NCBI RefSeq assembly: GCF_007845675.1
Contig: NZ_VOBR01000013.1
Location: 62,001 to 126,000, forward strand
DNA from: Lentzea tibetensis
GTDB lineage: Bacteria > Actinomycetota > Actinomycetes > Mycobacteriales > Pseudonocardiaceae
Reading direction: 5' to 3'
DNA length: 64,000 bases
In this document: piece by piece, positions 46,496 to 54,410 of the stretch
How the letters are laid out: each line of letters starts with the position of its first letter
How positions within the stretch are numbered: the stretch's first letter is position 1
The notes under the pieces: generated by a model
Databases searched by the model: none
What the model saw: only the letters and a program-made list of their open reading frames with translations
What the model was told of the DNA's origin: nothing
Program-made: the position numbers and the translations under genes

Positions 46496-47596
46496 ATGGG
46501 CATCCTGCCGTTCGTCGCTGAACTCGGCCTCGTGGATCACCACTGCCACGGCGTGCTGCGGACCGACAGCACGCGTGAGGAGTTCGAGTCGCTGCTCACC
46601 GAGGCCGCCGCGCCAGCGCCGGGCACCACCCTGTTCGACTCGGCGGTCGGGTTCGCCGTGCGGAAGTGGTGCGCGCCGCTGCTCGACCTGCCCCGGCACG
46701 TGTCGCCGGAGGCGTACCTCGAACGGCGCAACTCGTTGCACATCACCGAGGTGTCGCGGACGTTCCTGACCGCGACGGGCACACTGGCCTACCTGGTGGA
46801 CGGCGGCTTCCAGCCCGACCGGCTGCTGTCGTTCCGCGAGCTGGGCGACCTGGGTGACGGTGCGGAGGCGCACGAGATCGTGCGGCTGGAGACGCTGGCG
46901 GAGGAGGTGCGCGCGTCGGGAGCCGGGCCTCGTGCGTTCGCCGACGCGGTGCGCGCCCAGCTCGACGCGTCGTCGGCGGTCGGTGCGAAGTCCGTTGCGG
47001 CGTACCGGATCGGACTGGCTCTGGAGGGCTCGCGTCCGTCCGATGAGGATGTTGCCCGCGCGGTGCACGGGTGGTCCGGTGAGCGTTGTGCGTCCGAGGT
47101 GCTGACCCGGTTCCTGGTGTGGGAGGCGATCGAACGCCGTCTGCCGGTGCAGTTCCACGTCGGCTACGGCGACTCGGACGCGTCACTTCACCGCTGCGAT
47201 CCGTTGCTGCTGACGGACTTCCTGCGTGCGACGGAGTCCCGTGGTGTGCCGATCCTGTTGCTGCACAACTACCCGTTCCACCGCAACGCGGGTTACCTGG
47301 CGCAGGTGTTCACGCACGTGTACTGCGACCTCGGGCTCGCGACGCATGCGTTGGGGCATCAGGCTTCCCGCGTGTTCGCCGAGGCGCTGGAGATCGTGCC
47401 GTTCGGCAAGTTCCTGTACTCGTCGGACGCGTTCGGCCTGCCCGAGCTCTACTACCTCGGCGCGCTGCTGTTCCGGCGCGCGCTGTCGGACTTCCTGGCG
47501 TCGGGCATGAAGCAGAACGCGTTCACCGAGTCGGACGCCGTGCGGATCGCCCACCTGGTCGCGTCGGACAACGCCCGGCGCGTGTACGGCCTGTAG
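46496..47596 (+). CDS. amidohydrolase (FluG N-domain-like)
   Basis: A 366-residue TIM-barrel hydrolase. Metal-binding motif VDHHCHG is near residue 15. Further ligands are QFHVGYGDSDASLH, ILLLHNYPFHRNAGYLA and FLYSSDAFGLPELYYLG (the last aspartate). This is the amidohydrolase_2 pattern seen in the N-terminal half of FluG and in partners of gamma-glutamyl ligases. It may hydrolyse what the divergent GS-like enzyme makes, or act in the same degradation route. ATG 46496 is the only start that includes the HxH strand. The TAG lies 5 bases before a LexA box. Confidence 0.85.
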   Translation: MGILPFVAELGLVDHHCHGVLRTDSTREEFESLLTEAAAPAPGTTLFDSAVGFAVRKWCAPLLDLPRHVSPEAYLERRNSLHITEVSRTFLTATGTLAYLVDGGFQPDRLLSFRELGDLGDGAEAHEIVRLETLAEEVRASGAGPRAFADAVRAQLDASSAVGAKSVAAYRIGLALEGSRPSDEDVARAVHGWSGERCASEVLTRFLVWEAIERRLPVQFHVGYGDSDASLHRCDPLLLTDFLRATESRGVPILLLHNYPFHRNAGYLAQVFTHVYCDLGLATHALGHQASRVFAEALEIVPFGKFLYSSDAFGLPELYYLGALLFRRALSDFLASGMKQNAFTESDAVRIAHLVASDNARRVYGL

Positions 47597-47601
47597 GATG
47601 T

Positions 47602-47617
47602 TCGAACTGGCGTTCGA
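47602..47617 (+). promoter_or_regulatory. LexA (SOS) box upstream of dinB
   Basis: TCGAAC-TGGC-GTTCGA is a perfect actinobacterial SOS box (TCGAAC-N4-GTTCGA), ending 9 bases before GTG 47627. It implies that this DinB is induced by DNA damage through LexA. Confidence 0.85.
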
Positions 47618-47626
47618 TCATGTTGG

Positions 47627-48913
47627 GTGGCTGCCGTGGGACGGAGCGGGAACCTGCCGCGCGGGCTGGTCGACCGCTTCCGCGCACGTGACGGCGTGTG
47701 GCCGGACGACACAGGCTGCCCGATGCTGCACGTCGACATGGACGCCTTCTACGCGTCCGTGGAGATCCGCGAACGTCCTGAGCTCGCCTCGGTGCCGGTC
47801 GTGGTCGGCGGAGTCGGCGGCCGCGGCGTCGTCTGCTCGGCGAACTACCTGGCCCGCGAATACGGCGTCCGTTCGGCGATGCCCACCGCGCACGCGCGCA
47901 GGCTGGCCCCGCACGCGGTGTTCCTGCCGCCCCAGTTCTCGCTGTACTCGGAGACCTCCCGCGGTGTGATGGCGATCTTCCGCGACATCACGCCGCTGGT
48001 GGAGCCGCTGTCACTGGACGAGGCGTTCCTCGACGTGGGTGGCGCGTTGCGGCGGCTGGGCCTGACGTCCGCCGGCGTGGGTGAGCTGGTCCGCGAGCGC
48101 GTGTACGAGGCGCACCAGATCACGTGTTCGGTGGGTGTGGGGCCGACGAAGTTCCTCGCGAAGCTCGCGTCCGGCATGTGCAAGCCGGACGGCATGATGG
48201 TCGTCCCGCGCGGCGCGGTGCTGGACTTCCTGCACCCGCTGCCGGTGTCCGCGCTGTGGGGCGTGGGCGCGAAGACCGCCGCCCGCCTGGAGCAGGTGGG
48301 CCTGGAGACCGTCGCCGACGTGGCCGCGACCCCGTTGCCGCGCCTGCGTCGCATGATCGGTGTCGCGCTGGCCGAGCACCTGCACGCGCTGTCGCAGGGC
48401 CACGACGATCGCAAGGTGGTGCCGGAGTACCGCGAGAAGTCCGTCGGCGCCGAGGAGACCTTCGAGGTCGACCACTACGACCGTTCGCTGCTGCGCCGCG
48501 AGCTGTTGCGGCTCGCTGAGCGCTCGGCGGGTTCGTTGCGCGCCAAGGGCTTGCGCGGCCGCACCGTGTCGATCAAGGTGCGTTTCTCGGACTTCACCAC
48601 CATCACTCGTTCGCGAACGTTGAGCGTGCCGACGGACGTGACGCAGGAGGTGTACCGGACGGCCGCCGAGCTGCTGGAGACCCAGGTGCCCGAGGGCGCG
48701 GTCCGGTTGATCGGCGTCCGGGTGGAGCAGCTGATCGAGTCGGACGCGGATGGCGAGCAGCTGATGTTCGACGCGCCCGAGCGCGGCTGGCGTGAGGCGG
48801 AACAGGCCGCTGACCAGGCTCGTTCCCGCTTCGGAAACCTGGCGATCCGCCCGGCGTCGCTGCTGGGCGCGACTCCGGAGCGTTCGGGGGAGTTCGAGCC
48901 CAAGCCGGAGTGA
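47627..48913 (+). CDS. dinB: DNA polymerase IV (Y-family)
   Basis: A 428-residue translesion polymerase. Palm motifs: MLHVDMDAFYASVE (two catalytic Asp), VVCSANYLAREYGV and PLSLDEAFLDV (third acidic site). A helix-hairpin-helix region follows (LWGVGAKTAARLEQVGL), then the little finger with KVRFSDFTTITRS. A C-terminal QLMFDAPER stretch may be a beta-clamp-binding site. GTG 47627 is the first start downstream of the LexA box; another GTG at 47636 is possible. Confidence 0.94.
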   Translation: MAAVGRSGNLPRGLVDRFRARDGVWPDDTGCPMLHVDMDAFYASVEIRERPELASVPVVVGGVGGRGVVCSANYLAREYGVRSAMPTAHARRLAPHAVFLPPQFSLYSETSRGVMAIFRDITPLVEPLSLDEAFLDVGGALRRLGLTSAGVGELVRERVYEAHQITCSVGVGPTKFLAKLASGMCKPDGMMVVPRGAVLDFLHPLPVSALWGVGAKTAARLEQVGLETVADVAATPLPRLRRMIGVALAEHLHALSQGHDDRKVVPEYREKSVGAEETFEVDHYDRSLLRRELLRLAERSAGSLRAKGLRGRTVSIKVRFSDFTTITRSRTLSVPTDVTQEVYRTAAELLETQVPEGAVRLIGVRVEQLIESDADGEQLMFDAPERGWREAEQAADQARSRFGNLAIRPASLLGATPERSGEFEPKPE

Positions 48914-48967
48914 TCTCCCCCGGAAGGCCCAGTGCGGTGCGACGGTTGGTGCGGGCACGCTGAGGTC

Positions 48968-49624
48968 ATGGGTGGTGGCGACACGTTCTGGGGCCTCTTG
49001 GGGCCCGCGGACCGTGCGTCCATGCTCGCGGCGGGGGCGATGGTCGAGTTCCCCGCGGACGCGGTGATCTGCCACCAGGGCGACCCGACGCAGAACATCA
49101 TGGTGGTGTTCAGCGGCCGCGTGCGGGTGAGCGTCGTGCTGGTGTCCGGCGTGGAAGTCGTGCAGGCGGTGCGCGGCCGCGGCGAGATACTCGGCGAGAT
49201 GGCCGCCGTCGACGGCAGGCCCCGCACCGCGACGCTCCGCGCGCTGGATCCGGTGCGCGGCCTGATGATCTCCGGTATCCGGCTGGCGTCGTTGTGCCAG
49301 ACGAGGCCGGGCATCGCGTGGGCCATGCTGCACGTCGTGGTGGCGCGCAGCCGTGCGGTGGGCAGCAGGCAGGAACTGCGCGCGGGCCCGCCCCTGCACC
49401 GGGTGGCCGCCGCACTGCTGGACGTCGCCTCCCAGGAGTCGGCCGGCGCCTCCCGCGACCTCATCGCCACGGTGCCGCTGACCCAGCGCGAGCTCGCCGG
49501 CATCGTGGGGATTTCCCGGGAGACCCTGGTGCGGGTCTTGAAAGTCCTGCGTGACAGGGGAATCATTCACACCCAGCGCAATCGCATCACGATCCTGCGC
49601 GAGGATGAACTGCGCCTCCTCTGA
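48968..49624 (+). CDS. Crp/Fnr-family transcriptional regulator
   Basis: A 218-residue protein. The cyclic-nucleotide-binding jelly roll is at about 20-120 (GDPTQNIMVVFSGRVRV, GEILGEMAAVDGRPRTATLRAL). The winged helix is at about 160-212 (LTQRELAGIVGISRETLVRVL, RDRGIIHTQRNRITIL). The cNMP phosphate loop (GEMAAVDGRPRTAT) retains the usual Glu and Arg, so cAMP binding is possible. No FNR-type N-terminal cysteines. Separate from dinB by 54 bases. Target unknown. Confidence 0.88.
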   Translation: MGGGDTFWGLLGPADRASMLAAGAMVEFPADAVICHQGDPTQNIMVVFSGRVRVSVVLVSGVEVVQAVRGRGEILGEMAAVDGRPRTATLRALDPVRGLMISGIRLASLCQTRPGIAWAMLHVVVARSRAVGSRQELRAGPPLHRVAAALLDVASQESAGASRDLIATVPLTQRELAGIVGISRETLVRVLKVLRDRGIIHTQRNRITILREDELRLL

Positions 49625-49698
49625 GTCATCTGACGCAGACGTATTTTCCGGTCTTGGTTTGACTCTCCTCAGGGTTCGCATCCCACAGAGGAGACGTC

Positions 49699-50013
49699 AT
49701 GAACAGCCACCGACTGCCCCAGGAAAACTCCCGCGAGGAGATCCTCCGCGCCCGCCGGAAGTTCACCGAGCAGGTCGTGGTCACCGTCTTGTTCACCGTC
49801 GTCGAACTGTGGGCGACCGTCGCCGTCGTCGTCCTGCTCGACGCCACCGGTGTGCTGGCCGTCGCCGCCGCTCTGGCACTCGCCGCGGGCCTCATGTACG
49901 TCTACGAGTCCTGGCAGAGCGTCCGCGAGCAGGGCAGGGCACTGCGCTCGATGGAGCTGCCGTCGGCCGAGTCGTTCACCATCGACTACGAGTCCAGCCT
50001 CGTTCGGTTGTAG
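49699..50013 (+). CDS. small two-helix membrane protein
   Basis: A 104-residue protein with a helical charged N-terminus (ENSREEILRARRKFTEQ), two membrane helices (VVVTVLFTVVELWATVAVVVL and VLAVAAALALAAGLMYVYES) and a soluble tail. A GAGGAGA RBS precedes ATG 49699. It follows the Crp-like gene in the same direction and ends at a strong terminator. Function unknown. Confidence 0.6.
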   Translation: MNSHRLPQENSREEILRARRKFTEQVVVTVLFTVVELWATVAVVVLLDATGVLAVAAALALAAGLMYVYESWQSVREQGRALRSMELPSAESFTIDYESSLVRL

Positions 50014-50016
50014 ATC

Positions 50017-50057
50017 AGGCGGCGTGGTCGCGTCGAGGGGTCGCGACCACGCCGCCT
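50017..50057 (+). terminator. strong 16-bp stem terminator
   Basis: AGGCGGCGTGGTCGCG (50017-50032) and CGCGACCACGCCGCCT (50042-50057) pair perfectly around a 9-base loop. It starts 4 bases after the small membrane protein stop. Confidence 0.85.
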
Positions 50058-50184
50058 ACCACACCCCACCGACAACCCAACCCTCTTGATCTTGTTTCCG
50101 CCTGACTTGTCCACACCCGCCGACTCTGTCCACAGCCCACCAATTTCGCCGGCATGCGAGGCCACCCCAGAGCAAGCTGAACCC

Positions 50185-50787
50185 ATGCGCCACCCCGTAG
50201 ACCTGGAAGCCCTGTCGGACCTCTTCGCCCACCGCATCGCGGCCATCTCCGACCTCGTCCACATCGGACTGTCGCCGTCACTCGTGGCGGACAGATGCCG
50301 CCCCGGCGGCCCGTGGCAGCACCTGCTACCCGGAATCCTGTTGCTGGGCAAGGCACCCCCGACTCGCGCACAACTCGCCCACGGCGCCCTGCGCTACGCG
50401 GGCCCGCGCGCCATCCTCACGGGCCTCGATGCCCTGCAACTGCACGGCATCCACGCCTTACCGGCCCACGGCCAGGTCCACGTGCTGATACCGCTGCGCG
50501 GCGGCATCAGCGGCTGCACCGCCGTCCACGTCGAACGCACCAGCCGGCTCCCGCGCCCCGTGCTGCGCAACGGCTTCCTGGTCGCCCCACCGGCCAGAGC
50601 CGCCCTGGACGCCGTCCGCCGCATGCGCTCCGTCGTCGACGTCCGCCTGCTCCTGGACGAGGTGACCACCTTCGCAGACCCCACCGACCTGCGCGCCGAA
50701 CTCGAAGCCGCCCCACGCCGCGGCACCACCATCGCCCGCCACATCCTGACCGGCTCCCACCCCTCACGCCTGGCCCTGCAACCGTGA
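50185..50787 (+). CDS. hypothetical protein, AbiEi-antitoxin-like
   Basis: A 200-residue protein resembling the actinobacterial proteins often labelled type IV antitoxin AbiEi-like: an N-terminal winged-helix-type region (SDLVHIGLSPSLVADRC), GPRAILTGLDALQLHGI, and a basic C-terminal part (RAALDAVRRMRSVVDVRLLLDE). No AbiEii nucleotidyltransferase toxin is nearby, so a working toxin-antitoxin pair is not supported. The gene lies just before the CA-rich noncoding block, and codon usage shifts to A/C-rich codons towards its 3' end. Confidence 0.5.
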   Translation: MRHPVDLEALSDLFAHRIAAISDLVHIGLSPSLVADRCRPGGPWQHLLPGILLLGKAPPTRAQLAHGALRYAGPRAILTGLDALQLHGIHALPAHGQVHVLIPLRGGISGCTAVHVERTSRLPRPVLRNGFLVAPPARAALDAVRRMRSVVDVRLLLDEVTTFADPTDLRAELEAAPRRGTTIARHILTGSHPSRLALQP

Positions 50788-51044
50788 ACCGTCGCTCTCC
50801 CACTCACACCACACCGCGCCGCGCGCACACCCGACGCGCCACCCGCAAGCCGTGGCCACACGCACCACCGCCCGTCTCGCCCTGCCTGGCCTGTCCGACC
50901 GTCGCGATCCAGCCCAGCCCAACCTCAGCTCAACCCAGCGCAGTCAACCTGGCGCGGCCCATTTCGCCCCAGCTCTGGCCAGCACACCCCTGCCCTGGCC
51001 AACCCCGCCTGGCCCAACCCCGGCTCAAGCCAGTTCCTGCTCAA

Positions 51045-51073
51045 CCCAACCCAACCCAACCCGACCCGGCCCC
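51045..51073 (-). other. predicted G-quadruplex (telomere-like GGGTT repeat)
   Basis: On the minus strand there are six G-runs of at least three, each separated by two bases: GGGTT-type units then GGGTC and GGGCC units. Short equal loops make this a very strong intramolecular G4 candidate. Confidence 0.7.
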
Positions 51074-51206
51074 AACCCGGCCCGGCCCGGCCCCAACCCA
51101 GCGCGACCCAACCCGCCCGACCCGTTCCGCCCGACCCGTTCCGCCCGACCGGGCGCGATCCGGCGCGAGCTGGCTCAACCCAGCGCAGCTCAACCCAGCG
51201 CGAGCC

Positions 51207-51304
51207 AACCCGCTGAGCCCAACCCGCTGAGCCCAACCCGCTGAGCCCAACCCGCTGAGCCCAACCCGCTGAGCCCAACCCGCTGAGCCCAACCCGCTGA
51301 GCCC
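51207..51304 (+). repeat. tandem repeat, 7 perfect copies of a 14-bp unit
   Basis: AACCCGCTGAGCCC is repeated seven times without any mismatch over 98 bp. A 14-bp unit would shift reading frame in each copy, so it is not coding. Perfect identity implies recent expansion. Confidence 0.95.
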
Positions 51305-51620
51305 AACCTGGCTCGGCCCTGGCCAGCACACCCCAGCCCTGGCCAGCTCAACCCCGACCCAACTCAGCCAACCTCGCCTGGCCCAACCTCGCCTGGCCCA
51401 ATCCCGCTCAACCTGGCCTGCCCGGCCCAACTCCGCCAGTGCGGCTCAGCCCGGCGCGGCTCAGCCCAGTCCGGCCCCGCCTAGGCCCGCAGCCAGCCAA
51501 GCCCGGCCCGCCCCACAACCACGAGCGACTCCGCCCGGCCACCGGCCAGGCCGCATCGCGCACCGAGCCCGACGCACGACACGGCCCGAAGTCCCTCGAC
51601 TCAAACCCACCGATCTCGAC

Positions 51621-53158
51621 TCACACCCGCCGATACTGAGCAGGGGAGGCGACACTGCCCGGATCCTCATAACTGCCAGGCTTCCCGCGATCCACGTGAA
51701 AGGTGGTCAACGTGGACACCGGCGAAGCAGCATCCCCACGCGACCCGATCACCCGCATGTGGGTGCTCCACCGCTGAGGCGTCACTTCGTACACGTCGTA
51801 CCCGTACCGGTTGCCCTCGAAGTACTTCAGATGCGGGTTGGCAGCCCCCATCACGGGCCCGTTCACGGTGTTCCACTCAGCCGAGTACGCCCCAGAGGTG
51901 ACCGAGTGCGCGGTGAACTCGGTCCCGATCACAGGCGCGTCCCGGTTGTCGAAGTCCGGCCGGATGTCGTCGACGAACGCGGAGTGCCAGTCACCGGTCA
52001 CGACGACGAGGTCCTCCATGCCGGACGAAGCGACGTGCCCCAGCACCTCCGCGCGCTCCGCGCGGAACCCGTCCCACTGGTCGGTGAAGTAGTAGCCACC
52101 GCCCGGCCGCGCGAGCTGGCTGAGCATGATCGAGTTGATCCAGCAGTGCCACGTGTCCCGAGAGGAGGAGATCTGGTCCAGCAACCACTTCTTCTGTGAC
52201 GTCCCGAGAATCGTGCCGTCCGCCAGGTTCTGCGCCGACCGGTACTGGCGCAGGTCCAGCACCGTCAGGTCGAGCAGGTCACCCCACCGCCGCTGCCGGT
52301 ACAGCTGGGGCTCCAGCGCGCTCCCCGCGCGCACGGGCATGTTCTCGTACCAGGCCTGGTACGCGGCGGCCCGGCGCGCGACGAACGGGGCCGCGCCCTC
52401 GGTGCCGCTGTAGTCGTTGGCGCACTCGTGGTCGTCCCAGGTCAGGAACCACGGGTGTGCGGCGTGCGAGGCGCGCAGCGACGGGTCGCCCTTGTAGAGC
52501 GCGTAGCGCCTGCGGTAGTCGGCGAGCGACAGGATCGCGGGGCCCTCGTGGTCGCGCACCGGGTGCCCGCCCACCTGGCCGTGCTCGTAGATGTAGTCGC
52601 CGAGGTGCACGACGAAGTCGACGTCCTCGGTGGCGATGCCGCGGTGTGCCGCGTAGAAGCCGTCGTGGAACGCCTGGCAGTTGGCGGTCGCGAAGCGCAC
52701 GCGGGACACGGGACCGACCGGTGCGGTGCGGGTGCGGCCGACACGGCTCGTCCTGCCGAGCGCGCTGAACCGGAAGTAGTACTGCCGGCCGGGAAGGAGG
52801 CCACGCACGACCGCGTGCACGCTGTGCCCCAACAGGTTCGACGCGGCGACCGTGCCGTGCGCGACGCGGCGGCGGAGCGCGCGGTCGGAGTACACGGTCC
52901 ACGACACCTCGACGACGTCCGGGAGCGGCTGCGTCACCGCCAGCGGCTCCGGGCGAGGCGGGTCCACAGGACGACGCTGTCCGGGAGCGGGTCGCCGGAC
53001 GCCACGCCGAGCGTGAACGGGGCCGGGTCGTAGGAGACGCCGAGGTCCTGTGCGGCGGCGAGTGCCGACGCGGGGGACAGCTGCGCGCTCAGCGGCCAGG
53101 CCGCGCCGAGTGCTCCGGCGCTCGCGGCCGCGCGGAGGAGGTCGCGTCTGTTCAGCAT
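51621..53158 (-). pseudogene. phoD: alkaline phosphatase D (phoD) with one-base frameshift
   Basis: A secreted PhoD-type phosphodiesterase/phosphatase in two frames. Frame 1 from ATG 53158 gives the Tat signal (NRRDLLRAAASAGALGAAW) and FTLGVASGDPLPDSVVLWTRLA, then stops at 52934. Frame 2 continues with PEPLAV onward to 51621, including HLGDYIYEHG, LTWDDHECANDYSG, WLLDQISSS and VVTGDWHSAFVDDI, the metal-binding blocks. Adding one C to the run at 52951-52953 restores one 513-residue protein. Either a real inactivating mutation or a homopolymer sequencing error. Its ATG overlaps the upstream gene's TGA (TGATG). Confidence 0.8.
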
Positions 53159-53667
53159 CAGCGGCCTCCGGTGACGGTGAGGGAGATGTTGTCGGCGTAG
53201 CCGTCGTTGGAGGTGCCCGAACCCGCGCGGGTCATCAGGAGGGTCACGACCGCCCTGCGGCTGCCCGGCGGGACGGTGCCGCGCGCCGTTCGCTCGAACA
53301 GCCCCGTGGCGGAGCCGCGTTCGGACGCGGTGAGCGGGCCGAGCACGACGGCGCCGCGCGGGATGCCGTCGCAGTCGAGGAACTCGACGGTCAGCTGGGC
53401 GCCGTCCTGTTGCCCGGCGTAGCCGCCGAGCCAGGCGCTGACGGTGAACGATGCCGCGCGACGTGGCATCGTCACGCTCTGTCGAAGGGTGCTGCGGGGG
53501 CTCGTGCCGCCGCCGAAGAACTGGGTGCCGCGGTTCGCGGGGCCGGGATCACCGGCGCCCGGATAGCCGTCGCCCCTGTCGTAGCGGATCGCCGCAGGGG
53601 TGCCGGCGACGGTGAGCCAGCCGGTCAGGCCCTGCTCGGCGTCGCCGTTGACGATGAGTTCGGTCAT
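53158..53667 (-). CDS. jelly-roll (carbohydrate-binding-module-like) hypothetical protein
   Basis: A 169-residue protein rich in beta strands. It opens ELIVNGDAEQGLTGW, a start typical of galactose-binding/CBM-like sandwich domains. GYAGQQDGAQLTVEFLD and SNDGYADNISLTVTG are the corresponding late strands, the last being the common calcium-site ending. There is no signal peptide from ATG 53667, so export is unclear. It precedes and overlaps phoD (TGATG), so the two are coupled. Ligand unknown. Confidence 0.6.
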   Translation of the reverse strand: MTELIVNGDAEQGLTGWLTVAGTPAAIRYDRGDGYPGAGDPGPANRGTQFFGGGTSPRSTLRQSVTMPRRAASFTVSAWLGGYAGQQDGAQLTVEFLDCDGIPRGAVVLGPLTASERGSATGLFERTARGTVPPGSRRAVVTLLMTRAGSGTSNDGYADNISLTVTGGR

Positions 53668-53937
53668 GCGCCGATCGGACCAAGCGGACCTGGCCCTGCT
53701 GAGACGGCGACCTCAACAGGGCGTGAACACGAGGGGGGAAGTGCCTCACGGAGGCCTCACCACTGCCCCAGGAGGATGATGGTGACAGAACCGACCGTAT
53801 GAGAAGGCCGACTGGGTAGTCGCCAGGCCGCGCGGATCGTATCCTGGAAGATGACGTCCCCAGGGTGGGCCGTCCGCCGGGTTCGGCGGCAACCGTGAAC
53901 ACCCGGCGCCCGCGACCGCTGTGCCGGAGGAGGAGCC

Positions 53938-54330
53938 ATGCCACTCTCCGAGCACGAGCAGCGACTGCTCGACCAGATCGAGCGCGCGCTCTACGCCGAA
54001 GACCCGAAGTTCGCATCCACCGTGCGAGGCGCCAAACTGCGGAGGCCGTCCCGGCGGCGCCGCATCCAAGGCATCGCGTTGTTCGTGCTAGGTGTGGCGC
54101 TGCTCGTCACTGGTGTGATGTTGCCGAAGCTCGCCATCGTGGGGATTCCCGTGGTGAGCGTTGTCGGATTCCTGTTGATGTTCTTCGGTGTGCTGGTCAC
54201 CCTGACGACACTTCGTCGCGGAGACCAGGTTGCTGAGGAGACAGCGGAGGATGGCCGGCCGACCCGCAGTCGCAGCTCGTTCTCCGAACGTATGGAGGAG
54301 CGCTTCCGCCGGCGCTTCGACGAGGAGTAA
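53938..54330 (+). CDS. DUF3040 membrane protein
   Basis: A 130-residue actinobacterial DUF3040 protein. It has the family opening PLSEHEQRLLDQIERALYAEDP, a basic stretch (KLRRPSRRRRI) and two membrane helices (IALFVLGVALLVTGVML and a Val/Gly-rich second helix). The C-terminal tail is charged. A GGAGGAGGAG RBS precedes ATG 53938. Function unknown; the family is often found near division genes. Confidence 0.85.
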   Translation: MPLSEHEQRLLDQIERALYAEDPKFASTVRGAKLRRPSRRRRIQGIALFVLGVALLVTGVMLPKLAIVGIPVVSVVGFLLMFFGVLVTLTTLRRGDQVAEETAEDGRPTRSRSSFSERMEERFRRRFDEE

Positions 54331-54348
54331 CCCACCCGTTCTCACCAC

Positions 54349-54390
54349 GCCGCTGGGCCCGTCCCGATCTACGGGGACGGGCCCAGCGGC
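54349..54390. terminator. bidirectional 17-bp stem terminator
   Basis: GCCGCTGGGCCCGTCCC (54349-54365) and GGGACGGGCCCAGCGGC (54374-54390) are perfectly complementary around an 8-base loop. It lies between convergent DUF3040 (stop 54330) and tgpA (stop 54411). Confidence 0.85.
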
Positions 54391-54410
54391 GTTCGGAGGT
54401 CCTTGCTGTC

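Larger units (their letters stand above)
50788..51620. other. 833-bp noncoding, strand-asymmetric low-complexity block
   Basis: The + strand is dominated by C and A with few G and T. It is built of degenerate CCCAACC, GGCCCAACC and CTGGCCAGC words. Stop codons are rare in several frames only because of this skew, so the long open frames here are not genes. It contains a predicted G-quadruplex and a 14-bp tandem array, listed separately. No promoter or RNA gene was recognised. Confidence 0.7.

Noticed and set aside
50185-50787. Complete AbiE toxin-antitoxin pair
   Set aside because: Only an AbiEi-like protein is found. No nucleotidyltransferase toxin gene is adjacent.
51207-51304. CRISPR array
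   Set aside because: The copies are adjacent 14-bp units with no spacers, and there are no cas genes in the window.
50852-51430. Long Pro/Gln/Ala-rich open frames in both directions within the CA-rich block
   Set aside because: Stop codons are absent only because of base skew. The 14-bp array shifts frame every copy, there is no RBS and no protein-like pattern.
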